From Neodontobutis hainanensis (lineage: Eukaryota; Chordata; Actinopteri; Gobiiformes; Odontobutidae), in assembly GCA_024349245.1 (NCBI GenBank), contig JALDNG010000850.1, positions 1-64,000 on the forward strand: a DNA stretch of 64,000 nucleotides, written 5' to 3'. A program made the translations under genes and the position numbers. The number at the start of each line of letters is the position of its first letter. Position 1 is the first letter of the stretch. Of this stretch, positions 47,043 through 58,364 are shown piece after piece. The notes beneath the pieces are model-generated. The model saw only the letters and a list, made by a program, of their open reading frames with translations, did no database searches and had not been told where the DNA came from.

Positions 47043-50000
47043 CTGTAAAAAATAAAAATAAACCAACAAAAGGCCTAACAACCACAATCAAACACTGCAA
47101 TACTGGGCTCAGTGGCCTAGATGTGACTAACCGTTCCGTGTTAGGGTCATTTTCGCCTGTGTGAGGTCCCCTCTTTGGATTTTCTGTTTTTGCTGGACTT
47201 CGTTGAATGTGTCGACCATGGTCCCGATGAACATGTCCAGCAGGAGGATGCTCATTATTATAAACGATAGAAAGTACAGAGCCATCCAGGTCTTGTTGTT
47301 TGTCACAGGCTGAAAAACAAAACACAACTGATAAATTCACAAAGGATCAGCGTGATCCAATCCACTTTAACTATTCCTGCTTAAGGTTGTGTTTTGTATA
47401 AGTTACTTATACAGTGAGAAAATACATTTATTAATAACAATAAAGATAGTTATCAGTTTTATTGAGTCATGGATTTCTTTAAGTGTTGTTATGTTATATT
47501 TATTTTTCTACACCAATCCTTATAACAGGATTTTCTTTTCAGAGAGGACTCGGTCTCCTCTGGTGTTAAGTCTCGTTTTGTTTAGTGATAATACCTGAAG
47601 GTCTTCTCCGACAGCGAGGCCGTCGTACATGATATTCACCCATCCGTCCTTCGAGTACATCACAAACAGTGACATTAAGGCCTGGAAGAAAACAAAAACT
47701 ACTCAACAACTACTACTAATATGTTTATTCTATCTCCAGCCTTCTCGTTTATACCTGGAGAATGTTGTCGAAATTGAATGTTCTTCTTTGCCAGCTTAGG
47801 TTTGACATCAGGCATTCGGTCTTGTTGGTGATGCTTCTGACAATACCGAATTCTTTGTCCACACAATTGTAAAAGGCTCCTTAAAAGCTAGTCAACCAAG
47901 GCACACAGGGTTGCAGTGATATGGTAAATACTTTGGCTGAATTCAAATACTGTTCCTTAACCTTTGAATACAACGTCCTAAAGTCAACAGTGAGAGGTCA
48001 GGAGTGTCCTTGTCAAGTTAGGAAAGGAGCATCAGCGGGGTTTTGACACATCTGATTCCACTAACTTCATCAGGAATGTTGAACATTGACGCATTGACAT
48101 AATAAAAACTACACATCCTAACAAAAGACTACAACAAGCACCTAATCCTGAAAAAGTCAGTCATAAGATGTGGTAGCTCTAGAGCAGTGTCTTTTCAGTT
48201 GATGCAGAGTGACTTTAAATTCATCACAAACTCTTCACACGAAACTAAATTTTGGTCGTATTCAGAAAAGATTGTGGCTGGTGGTGCAGTGGATTGTGGA
48301 AAGTCAGTAAGCTCCTAACCTTTCAGAACATCCATAGGTTTAAAAGAAGCAGTGGAGCTCCTATCTTAGCTCCTTTCCTTACTAAAGTGAGAACTCAAAC
48401 ATCTGTGTGTTCTAAGTGTTCTAAGCTATTTGAGACATTCAGATTCAGCCTCATGTGTGGTTGAATTATCTTACCTGCACACCAAGGACTCCATAGAAAA
48501 AGAAAAAACAGCACTGATTATAATAATGTTAGTAATTGGTTTGACTGAAGCTAGGAGACCGTCCATGGCCAGCTTCAATCTTGTTGCGTGTTTGAGGACC
48601 CTGGAACAAAAATTCATACAAAACATGTATAAGTGCCATGTAAGAGCCACTCGCTGAAAAGCCTGGCTGCTTTAGGAGGAGTAGGGGCAGTACAAGTCAT
48701 GATCACTTTGGGGAATGTTTCGTCCTAAATATACATACTCCACTGTACTATTTTTGCAAACCCCTGGCAATATTGAGAAACAGTTATTAAATGGTGGAGT
48801 TAAACACAGCGGTCTATTGATGGAAAAATTTAAATCTTGTCTCTTGTTCACATCTATGACATACTGACCCAACCCGTAACGTAGAACCTTGAGGATCCCC
48901 ATGATTCTTCTATTATTGTGCAGTGGATCACTCAGTGAGAGAATGACATCAGCTGCAGACACTATCACCAACACCCCGTCTAGGGCGTTCTCGGGGGAAT
49001 GGCAGTAGCTGTCTTTCCCAATCACCACACCCAAGGCTATGATCTGGTGTTAAAGAACAGTAAGAGTCAAATCAAAAATAACTCAAAATGTTTTTTAGAA
49101 ATACTTGTATATTGTTTACCTTTAAAACCATTTCTAGTGTAAAGAGGCCGGTAAAGACATAGTCACAATAAGTCAGGACAAGTCGCTCCTAAAGGCAAAG
49201 ACATACAGTTTTTTTTATCTAATATATCTAATATGAACCTATCTCATATTTTCCAGGTTCTGAGGGAAATAGATGTATTTGAGAATGCATTTGTCTCACC
49301 GTGCTTCCGTCAGAGATGCTGGGTCTTTCCAAAGCCAAGGTGATACAGCTCAGAACAACGACTAAAAGAATGAGGTGGGCGAACTTAACAGAGGCATTGA
49401 TCTGATTGCAGACAACACGGAACCTAAACAAAAGCACACAATTACCTCAGGACTGAGCTGTAAAAGGAAAAGTGACTTCTTCAGTTCAATTCAGTTTATC
49501 TGCCATTTGCAGATTAAAACTCTTCTATCGATATGCATATATAAGTATGCACTTTCACAGATTAAAAAGTAAAAACAGTGAAAGGTGTTTTTAATAAACA
49601 GCAGGGTTGTAGTCGAGTCACCAGTTTTTTAGTACAAGGCACTTTCAAATCCTCAGTTTTCAAGTTCAAGACACCAAAAACTAGTCCGAGTTGTGGGTGA
49701 GTTGTCAACATGGTTATTTACATCATCAACAGAAACGTTTAAGATATTTAAGTTATATAAGTCATTTAAGAATATATCATACCAACTGTTTTGAACATTC
49801 ATAACTTAACTTTTTTAAACAGGCCCGGCTTTTCTTGAAATGCTGCTAATAGCTTAATTATTGCTAGTTTGACTGTAATAACTTATTTAATATAACATTA
49901 AAATCAAATAAATATAACATGAGCGCATTTTGGTCCTTGTTGTTATTGTTTATTGTTCCAACATTCTGAGATAAAATTACATGAACACATCAAAGTAGAA

Positions 50001-53000
50001 GAAGAACAACTTCCTAACTGGAAATTGAAATTTGAGTTACCTTCAATTGATGAAACAAGTTCAAGTTAAATCCAAATATATTTGAGTCCATTCAAATCAC
50101 CAAATGTTGAACCAAATCATCTGATCAACTGATGCATTGATTTGGATTTGATTTGTGTGTCTATTTAGAAGACATTTAATGCTGTTTGTTGCTCACACTT
50201 AAAAGTACTATAAACGTATTAATTATGAGCTGTTTATATCTAAGACTGAAAGCTAGACAATCTGCACGTCTCTTTTAAGTCATGGGGCAATGTCTACCTG
50301 ATCAAAAAGCAGGTATCTGGCAAAGACCGAAGCTCATTGAGGGAGTTTCCAAATCTACTTTTTCCAATTTTCAGGGGGAAGACAGCGGTACAAAGCTCTA
50401 AAGCATGGTTACGCTGAAAAGTAGTGCAGGTCTCAAAGCAAAGCGAAGCCATTACACACAGACAGAGCAGACAGGTGTCACACCTGTCAGGACGGTCCAG
50501 GCCTAGGAAGAGAAGAGGAATGTAGCACCGATGAGTTAGGGACTGTAATTTTCTGATCCTCCAAACACAGAGCTAAGCTCCTGATCAGCTGTGCCCCGAG
50601 GACTTGTGTTCTGTTCTAAAGCCCTGCTTTATCTTTGTCTAAACCTTTACACTTTCTCGGCCTCGATCATAACATGTACATTTGTATTTAGCCATGCGCT
50701 GTCCTGGCTGTAGCACATTGATAAAAATATATATATATAATGTTTGTAGATTATTCATTCATTATTAATGTTTTAGGCTGCAAGCCCAAATTATTTAAAT
50801 ATTAAATATTAAATATTTCTAAATGCTAAATTTCTAAATTTCTAAATGCACATACTGATGCCTGCATCAGTCTGTGCTAACTAAGATCAGCTGTTTTACC
50901 ACACACGCTTTTTAACCACCACCTCTCACGGGGCTGGCAGAGCCACAGAGGAGCACGAGGAAGCGGGTCGGGAACAAGATAGCAAATATACCCCGTCTTG
51001 ATCACCACCAGGCCTGTTTTGTTGCAGGATCTGTGCTGTATTGTTCTACTGCAGCTGCAGCTGTCCGAGTCTGAGTCAGGACCATCAAAACCAACTCCAA
51101 GTTCATTGAGGCCTACGCCTGAGTCACTGGCAGCCAGTTCTGCTCAGCCTTTACTTAAACCCAATGAGAGAACAAAGCCTAACTGCTCCTCTGATTGGAT
51201 TAAATTAAATTAATTCTCTATTTGTTGGAAAGCAAGGGGCTATACTGTAACAATAATAAATAAGTACTTTCTCCTTATTACCCTCCTTGTCTACAATAGC
51301 TTACACAGCAGGTATATAAATAAATACAAATATTATTGTAATGCCAGTTGTGTGTGTTTGCTTTTGTGTTAAGCTTACTTGTTCTATGGAGAAAACAGGA
51401 AGAGTGACCACTCCTTATGATCTATGAACCATTTTGGATAACGAGGTGTCTGCAGTAAAAATCAAAAAGAAAACAGACATTTAAAAGATTACATCAACAT
51501 TAAAGCTTGATTAAAAGTAGTAAGTTGTATTTCATAATGTCTTTTTCACATCTTACGTTTTCTACTGCTGCGGTCACTGAAGTCTGTGTGTCTTCGTGTG
51601 AGATAATGGAATGGGCCTAGGACAACAGAGTTTTTAGACAAACACATCATCAAGCCACTATACTGTAGGCACACTGCGCACAAGTTACAAATAACAGATT
51701 ACAGATGTAAAAATTTGAATAAAAACTATTTAAACACTGTGTGATTTGTAGCCTTTTAAAAGACTAATACAGGTATTAAAGTACTGTGAGGTTTAGTCCA
51801 ATGTGTATTTTTACATTTTATTTTTTAAAGGTTGGGGAGACTGGCTTTGTAATAATAACAAATTTGTTAATCTGTCATCTCTGTTACTGTCAGGGAGCAT
51901 TGCATTAATGATTGGGGGGACATACTCAGAATTCAACTCTTTCTCAGAATGTAATGATCTTGAAAAATGCTGAAGCAAATTAGATTTGGAACTGGGCCGT
52001 GTAATACTTATTACACTATACGTTTTTCTATTGCCTTTTCTCTGCCCAGAATTATGCATTTTATTTTTTCTACGACAAAAACATATTTAAATGATCTTCG
52101 TGTCAATGAGTTCTTGCACGCTCTCACCACGTGCCACTGTGTAAAACAGCGACCAACCCAGCAGCACACAAATCTGTGGCCTGTGCTCTGTAAATATTTA
52201 CTGTAGACATCCCGTTAGCCCCACACCCTGTCCCAGCGGAGGACCGTGGGGCTGGTGCTGCCTGTTAAAGGGGTTTGTCTCAAAACAGAGACTGTGGATG
52301 TGATGTGGTTTTATTGGCATAAAGAGCAAAGGGCGGGAAATATAAAACATTTTTGACCTTGACCTTTCTGTTTTAAAGTCTTCTGTCTCTGATGTTGGGG
52401 CCACTCAAAATGTTCAGCTAAACTCTAAAACATCATCTAAAAAGGGAATTAGATGATGTTTTGACTGTAATTTTCTTGAGGAGGACCCATCAACATCAAA
52501 TATCCCAGCCCTGACTCACTGCATATCAATTATTATGCATCAGTGATGTATGAAAACAAAAATGGTCCTTACCAGAACTTGGAAATTACGAACCACGATG
52601 CTCACAAGCACGTTCAGGAGTAAATGTTTCCCCAGCATTATCACAGCAACGAAAAAACATGCCCAGGGGCTGGTGGTGATCATGCCGTTGTACATCACGT
52701 AATTCCAGTCTTCCTGGGTCAGAATCTACATCAGAGAATAAGACAAAAAAAGTTGTGAGCGCAAAAGTGCATCAGCAGGGGCCTCCGGGGAGTTTCAGGG
52801 GAAGGTTTTAGGGTCCTTTTAATAAAAATTATTAGATTTTATGTCCATATTGCCAATACAACTAATGACAAGACAATCATTTAAAAGCCATGACAATTCA
52901 ACCTGGAAATTACATTTTACATTTCCCTTGACTTTTCCAACTCAAATCTAAATTGTAAATAAAAAGGATTATATTTATCCATTAAAGAATTACAAAAACC

Positions 53001-56000
53001 ATGGTCAACAAATTATATGCAGCATTCAAGGGATTCTCAAACAGTCTTATTTGTTTGCAATCATTTTGATCACCCTTAACCTTTTTCTTTTTGATTTGAT
53101 CAGTGTGTCTGTGTTACAGCTTATAGCATGAATTTCTGCAGAATGTTTCTCTTCAGTGACTCTCACAGATCTATTATACACCCTTGACACTTTCTGCTCT
53201 CTCCTGGGGACCCTCCAGCCAAAAATGCACATAAATAAAATTAAATAAACACTGAAACATCAATATTTTTGTTCTCCATGAATCCCTGAACCAAACCTAC
53301 CAAATACTCAAAATGTTTCAGGATTAAACTGATTGAATATTTGGTTGCCTGAATGTTTTTAATACTTAGTAGTATTTGGAGTCGGAAGAGACCCCAATTA
53401 GTGCTGTTACAAAGCAGACCAGGCTCACCTGAAACACAGTGAGCATCGACCACAGGATGGAGTCAAAGTTTGTCCGTCTATGCACATCTTGTGTGGGAAA
53501 GTTGAATTTTGACCCAAAGCAGTGCATCCCCAGTAGACTGGAATAACAGAGACATAGTCAGTAAACCTGCACTGGTAGAACCTCTATCTCTCTATTCTGA
53601 GAAGTACATGCCTGAAAACAAAAATGAAAAGCAGCAACAGGGACCAGAGTGGAACGGCCTCTTTCATGGTCTTCATCAGCACTAGAACTTGTTTCCACAG
53701 GTTAGGATGGGACATAATGAGGCGCACTAGACGGAAGCAAACGAAAGACATGCAGCACCGCCAGCATACTGCCACCTGTCGTCAGGTGCTCCATACAACT
53801 GGTACACAAAGAACCTTCAGCGTTGTGGGACAATTCTTTAGATTACATTTAGGACACCCACATTACCTTGTAATAACAATGATGAAGTCCAGCAGATTAT
53901 TAAACTCTCTGAAGTAATCAAATGAATGTATTATTTACTTGAGCACCATCTCCGTGAAGAAGATATAGCATCGATGAAAATGTTACTGATCAGGAGTAAC
54001 TTCATCCACCAGAGAGGCTGTGAGAAAAGACACAAAGGAAAAAGGAAATCAGGAAATAAATCTTTGTATTTACTTTATAGATGTATTATACTGTGCTGTT
54101 CAGTGCATATTTTCATTTCATGGGCTTTAAAATAAGTAGGTAAATTTCTAAAACTTAAGGGTGCATAATTAAAATAATCTTGCATTCTTCCAGGCATTCT
54201 TGCATTATCTTAAGCATTTACACCTGGAACACTGAACCAAATAAATGATACGGTTTATGATATCACTGCACTGTCCCAACTTTAAGCCCCCGGGTCAGAA
54301 CCAATCCCACAGAAACTGAAACTAGACAACATGTGTGAGGAATGTAATGAGCCTGCTCTGTGCCAAATCAACAGTGGCCATGACGTATTCCACAAACCAG
54401 TTCTAATTATACACTTGTGCTCATAAGTACATATCCTGGAAGAATTTGGAAATTTTGGGAGTTTTTTGGGAGTTGAGAATATGAATGAACTTTTTATTCA
54501 TAGTTAGTGGTTTGGTGAAGCCATTTATTATAAAAACATTTGTGTTTACTCTTTTAAAATGATAATGACAACAGACACTATCCAAATGAACTTGTTTAAA
54601 AGATTACACAAACAACTACAAGGTTAAGACAACATTGCCCAATCAATGATGCAATTCACAGCTACATATGCTGCACTATTCCAGACGCTAGTGAGACTTG
54701 AACATGCATATTGAGTGTTCTCTGTCTCAGGCCTGTCTTGTGGTGAATAAATCTTCTGCTCTAAGTCATGCATTCTGTGTCTTTCAGTCTATCTTGTCTC
54801 AAATCCAATCGGCTAAATAGAGGTGGTCAGCAGCTTTCTACAACAGTGAGGTCCAAAAGCGTCACTAGTACCTCTAGTACTACACAAAATATCTACTAGA
54901 AGTACTAGTGTGCTCAAAAATGTGCACTGGTAATAGTAGCTTTCCATAGAAGGGTTAACTAAGAATCCCCCATGTGTCTCACCTGTTGGTAATGTTCCAT
55001 AGCGATCACAAAAATACTTAAGAAATTCACAAAAGGATCACTCGGTCGAAGCAGTCGGTGGCAACATATTTTTGAGGTGTTCCCTGAAATAGGCATAGAC
55101 TTTTCGCCGGATCTCTATTTGAGCGCTGTCAGATGGAGGCCGTCTGTGGACCTAATATAAGAACTGAAAAGATGCAGTTTTTCAAAATGTGATTTTACTG
55201 TAGTTCAGACACCTGCTAATAAACCAGCAGCTGTAATAATCTTTCTGAGGCTATGTCCAAATTTATTTACACAGCATTGTATTTTTCTATTCCTAAAAGT
55301 CCCTATTGATATATTATTTGAAAAAGTAAGGTCATGAACACAAAGAACACAGTAATACAGTTAAGTCTCTGTCTAACCTCATTTCAAAGTAGACTTTTTG
55401 TAAGAATCTAGTTGCTTGTTCTTTTAAAAGAACTGCAACTTGTATTCTATCTTCTTGTTCTTCATGCTGCTGCTGCTCATGAACATCGAGAACTGGGTAC
55501 TAATCACTACAGCACACACGTTCGTCATGACAAATGCTCCGAGCTGATGTGAAAGAAGAGCAGTCACTTTAAAACCACAACATAAAAGACAGGAAGTAAA
55601 AGAAGAATAAGAAAAACAGACAGCTTCAGTGAATGTCAGTCTGAGGAGTGTTCAAATGAGTATCTGAGTTTGGGAAAAGAGGCCAGTGGGTTTCAGTATC
55701 ACAAAGAGAGCTTGGGGTACGCAGTTAGCTTTGTCTCCGTTGTCATTTAAAAAAAATACTCCAGAGCACCTGTACGAAAGCGGCTGTACTTTAAGAACTA
55801 CAGGACAGAGACACGTAATGAGACCTGTACCCTGCCAAATGGCCTTTAGTAGCTTAGATCATTCATTTGTAGGCTTCACCCTGTTCTTGAGATTTGTTCT
55901 TTTAGAAGAACATTTTTCAGTTAATGTAAAAAAGATTTGGTGAAAATCCTCTTAAGTAGGGTTTAAGTAGATATTTCTACACAAGAAGCTTCATGAATGA

Positions 56001-58364
56001 GGCGACCATTCTTTTTCCTAAGTCCAAAAGTAATTTCTCACCACATGTAACAAAAATGGGAACTAAAAGAAAAATAAGGTGTGCCCCAATCTCTCACGTC
56101 TCTGATCTACCCGCTCGACAACAGAATGTAGAACAAATTTACACAACTGATGATTTAAAACGCAACACTATCAAGTTGGTGAGAATTCATCAATCAAGTG
56201 AGAACTATGTATACACTTTCTGGTGTTAATGATATTGATTTTGCTGTTCATTTAAAAACCAGTGTATGCAAAAATTTCACCAAAATAAAAGGCATTATGA
56301 ATTAGTTTTTTCTCTTTTGACTTTGATTTGAAATTTCGCCAAATACAGCTTTCAGGGTATATACTAAAGCTTAAGGGTATATCTTTGCCTCTGTAAAATA
56401 TAAAAATCGAATACTTACCACAGTCACAACTATAAAAAATAAAAAACTCCAAAAAGAAAAGGCATCCATGACAAAATACATGATTTCTGACCATCCTTCC
56501 AGTGTGATGACCTGAGGATTTTCAAATGAAAAATACACAGATCAATAAAGAGTTCAAAGACAAATCTGTTCAGGTGAGTAGATACTCAAGATATTAAAAA
56601 AAAAAAAAAAAAGTGCATGTACATAATTATTCAAAGCCTTTGCCATAACACTCAAAATTGAGCTCAGACACGGTTGTGTTCAAAAAATTACATACCCTGG
56701 CAGAATTTTTGTTTTTTTTTGGCCATTTTCCAAAGAATATGAATGATAACATAAAAAACTTTTTTTCCAGCTCATTACTGTTTTTTTTTTAAATAAATTT
56801 TAACGTTTAATTTAAACTTTTAAAGTTTTTATTGTGGGGTATTGTTTGTAGAATTTTGAGACAAATTATGAATTTAATCAATTTTGGGAAAAGGCTGTAA
56901 CATAAAATGTGGAAAAAGTGAAGCACTGTGAATATGTTTCTGATGCACTGTACAAGTGATCATACTGTTTACATAATTATTTATTGTTTTATTTGTCCTG
57001 TGTGTGTATTGTGTATGTAAAGCATCCTCTGAAAAGCGCTATTTAAATTTGATTTATTATTATTACTCACCTGAAATATAGCTATCCAAGCATAACCAAT
57101 GTCGTCAAAGTTAATGATTCCTTCATAAGGGTTCTCGTCTCCACGTTGACACTCTCTGTACAAACTGTTCCAGTTCACACAGTCGTGAGAGTCATTAAAC
57201 GAAGCCAGGGCCTGACTCTCAGGTAAAACCATGCACTGGGTGTTGTTTTTGACTGTAGATGGTACGTTACTGCAATGCTGACCATCGTTGTCAAATGGTG
57301 AACAGATGAAGGGTGAGTTGTTAGGGTCAGAGTAGAAAGGATGCATGGTCCTGTTGTACTGTCTGAGGAGAGACATAGAGACATACACACTTTAATACTT
57401 TTTGTCTGTAGACAATGAAGACAAAACCAATCATCTGATAAATACAGAAGTCTAGCAATACTTTTAGAAAGCAACAGCCAAATGTGAGACTAAAGCCATT
57501 GCTCAATGCTTATAGGTCCAGTTGCATAATATATATTTAACATGTGTTGACGCTGCAACTCTCTATATCCATATCACAAAAGACTGCTGGAAATGCAACA
57601 TTGTTAGTATTCCATTTATCTTTCAGACTTTGAATGACCAAATCAAACATTTGTGCCCAGATTGGATATAAAGGTATGTTGGTTTGCTGAGTGACAGATC
57701 AAGTTTATGTAGGATTCCTTAAATCTTTGGCGAGCTACTTAGAAAGTTGCAACGTGATGGAGATGGTGGACTTTCAAGGGAGGAAAAAGCCCCTAGACTA
57801 TACTTTTAAACTTACGTTACATCAGCTCCGAGAAAGCAGCGGTTGCGTAGCTGTCCCTTCCACAGCTGCACTGCTGCAATGCCGAAGACGATGATGAGCA
57901 GGTTGAAGAGCAGAAGGACATTAGAGAACATGGGCAGGGTTTCTAAAATGGTCTCCACAGTTCTCCGCAGGCCTGCTCAAACAGGTTAGATAATTGATTT
58001 GAACTGCACTTGTCTCAATTTTATTTCAGTGTTTTTTTACTATGTTTGTGGTTTGGAAAAAGACTTACATGTTATCCTTCTTATCAGGCGCAGTGGCCTC
58101 AGAGAATCTAACAACCAGAAGAGGTCAATCCGGAAAAACTCAAAACATATCCCAGCAGCCTTAAAGGACAACACAGACAAAATATCATTAATAACATAAG
58201 TGCAAAAGTGGTTGATCACAAAGCAGCGTTGTTGTATATGTGTTTATTTGTTGGATACTCACTCAACAGCAATAATGAAGGCATCGAAACAGTTCCACTT
58301 GTTTCGTAGATAACTGTGTTCATGACGGAAGACACCGTGAGCCAACACATTCACCTTAACATTC
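40459..58364 (-). CDS. Compact T-type (Cav3-like) calcium channel alpha-1 gene, frame broken as sequenced
   Basis: Twenty-eight exons, nearly all with AG/GT borders, encode four six-segment channel domains in order. The pore motifs are TLEGW (domain I), TQEDW (II), SKDGW (III) and TGDNW (IV): the EEDD selectivity ring of T-type voltage-gated calcium channels, which carry low-threshold calcium currents at the plasma membrane. Other Cav3 matches are VQLWKGQLRNRCFL, NFDDIGYAWIAIFQ and the S6 AQ/VQFVLVNLIVA. The I-II and II-III linkers are far shorter than in known vertebrate Cav3 proteins. No exon for domain I S1 and no C-terminal exon was found. One TAG (51,384-51,386) and several frame breaks argue for a pseudogene or assembly errors. 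Confidence 0.75.
40926..41124 (-). mobile_element. tRNA-derived SINE in a channel intron
   Basis: The minus strand starts GGGGCTCAGTGGCTCAGTGG and has an A box (TGGCTCAGTGGTAGAGC) and a B box (GGTTCGATTCC); the plus-strand tail reads ttattcatttagctgatgc. Same family as 23,090-23,303. Confidence 0.75.
42977..43035. repeat. (TG)n microsatellite
   Basis: About 28 tg dinucleotides with two interruptions at the left. It lies inside the outer hAT element. The repeated CVCV frame is an artefact. Confidence 0.95.
43625..44609. mobile_element. Non-autonomous hAT element nested in the outer hAT
   Basis: A 985-bp element with terminal inverted repeats (cagggacgtgcacagacat at the left; reverse complement of the right end CAGGCACGTGCAGACAT). 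The perfect 8-bp target duplication gtcagcac is at 43,617-43,624 and 44,610-44,617. It carries no transposase and interrupts the outer element's transposase remnant. Confidence 0.85.
44995..45035. repeat. AAT-rich trinucleotide tract
   Basis: Imperfect aataataat/aaat run of about 40 bp near the right end of the outer hAT element. Confidence 0.7.
45317..45626. mobile_element. Possible MITE with imperfect terminal inverted repeats
   Basis: Left end taaagccaggcatacactg; reverse complement of the right end TAAAGCTGGGCACACACAC. About 310 bp, no coding content. No convincing target duplication was identified, so the class is uncertain. Confidence 0.4.
45827..46341 (+). mobile_element. Tc1/mariner-like element remnant
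   Basis: Bounded by TA on both sides. Long imperfect terminal inverted repeats (left gaagtattcacagtgcttt; right ctgtgaatactttctg). The interior encodes, with stops, the end of a Tc1-like transposase: LRKNLKMDVHR-like sequence, then ERFCKEDWEKLPKH and SKRLEAVI. Non-autonomous and decayed. Confidence 0.7.
47132..51616 (-). CDS. Channel II-III linker and domain III exons
   Basis: Exons 51,557-51,616 (20-residue linker), 51,379-51,449 (WSLFLFSP then TAG), 49,300-49,423 (S1, SCITLALERPSI), 49,120-49,188 (S2, DYVFTGLFTLEMVLK), 48,874-49,043 (S3, ALDGVLVIVSAAD), 48,475-48,600 (S4-S5), 47,755-47,887 (SITNKTEC, NFDNILQ), 47,595-47,681 (pore, YSKDGWVNIMYDGL) and 47,132-47,309 (S6, FIIMSILLLDMFIGTMVDTF). 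The S4 segment looks shortened (LKVLRYG joined to VLKHATRLKL). A base is missing near 48,510, and the starts of exons 47,887 and 47,042 imply further small shifts. Confidence 0.78.
49580..51378. other. Large channel intron region without recognised exon
   Basis: Between the domain III S1 exon and the pre-S1 exon. It contains a short (TA)n run near 50,730 and low-complexity AAATATT/TTTCTAAAT runs near 50,800. No transposon termini were recognised with confidence. Confidence 0.4.
52573..55151 (-). CDS. Channel domain II exons
   Basis: Exons 54,983-55,151 (pre-S1 and S1, PFVNFLSIFVIAMEHYQQ), 53,939-54,017 (S2, FFTEMVLK), 53,867-53,908 (S3, EFNNLLDFIIVIT), 53,612-53,768 (S4-S5, LVRLIMSHPNLWKQVLVLMK), 53,429-53,537 (LLGMHCFGSKF ... 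NFDSILWSMLTVFQ) and 52,573-52,725 (pore and S6, ILTQEDWNYVMYNGM, LLLNVLVSIVVRNFQ). The S4-S5 exon ends at a GC donor (CAG|GCATGT). Frame breaks: one extra A in an A5 run near 55,070, one missing base near 53,969, one extra base near 53,730 (the copy at 63,863-64,000 is intact there). Confidence 0.78.
55378..58364 (-). CDS. Channel domain I exons (S2 to S6)
   Basis: Exons 58,263-58,364 (S2-S3, LRNKWNCFDAFI), 58,069-58,159 (S4, LLDSLRPLRLIRRIT), 57,816-57,972 (S5, ETLPMFSNVLLLF), 57,071-57,362 (cysteine-rich extracellular loop, NSPFICSPF and HDCVNWNSLY), 56,419-56,511 (pore, VITLEGWSEIMYFVMDA) and 55,378-55,543 (S6, GAFVMTNVCAVVISTQFS). Phases agree from S4 onward; the first two exons do not match in phase. 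In the S6 exon, one base is missing near 55,487 between TQFS and a linker reading HEEQEDRIQVAVLLKEQATR. The S1 exon expected upstream is not seen between 58,365 and 59,640. Confidence 0.75.
56820..56950. mobile_element. Tc1/mariner-like terminal fragment
   Basis: Contains aaaaagtgaagcactgtgaa and ttctgatgcactg followed by TA, matching one end of the element at 45,827-46,341. No opposite end seen, so it is a truncated copy inside an intron of channel domain I. Confidence 0.55.

Noticed and set aside
53624..53917. Plus-strand open frame across the channel domain II exons
   Set aside because: It is the complement of two minus-strand exons with clear homology and intact splice sites.
40459..58364. 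NALCN or a sodium channel instead of a T-type calcium channel
   Set aside because: The visible pore residues are E, E, D, D. NALCN and sodium channels have other sets (EEKE, DEKA), and the loop and S6 sequences fit Cav3.
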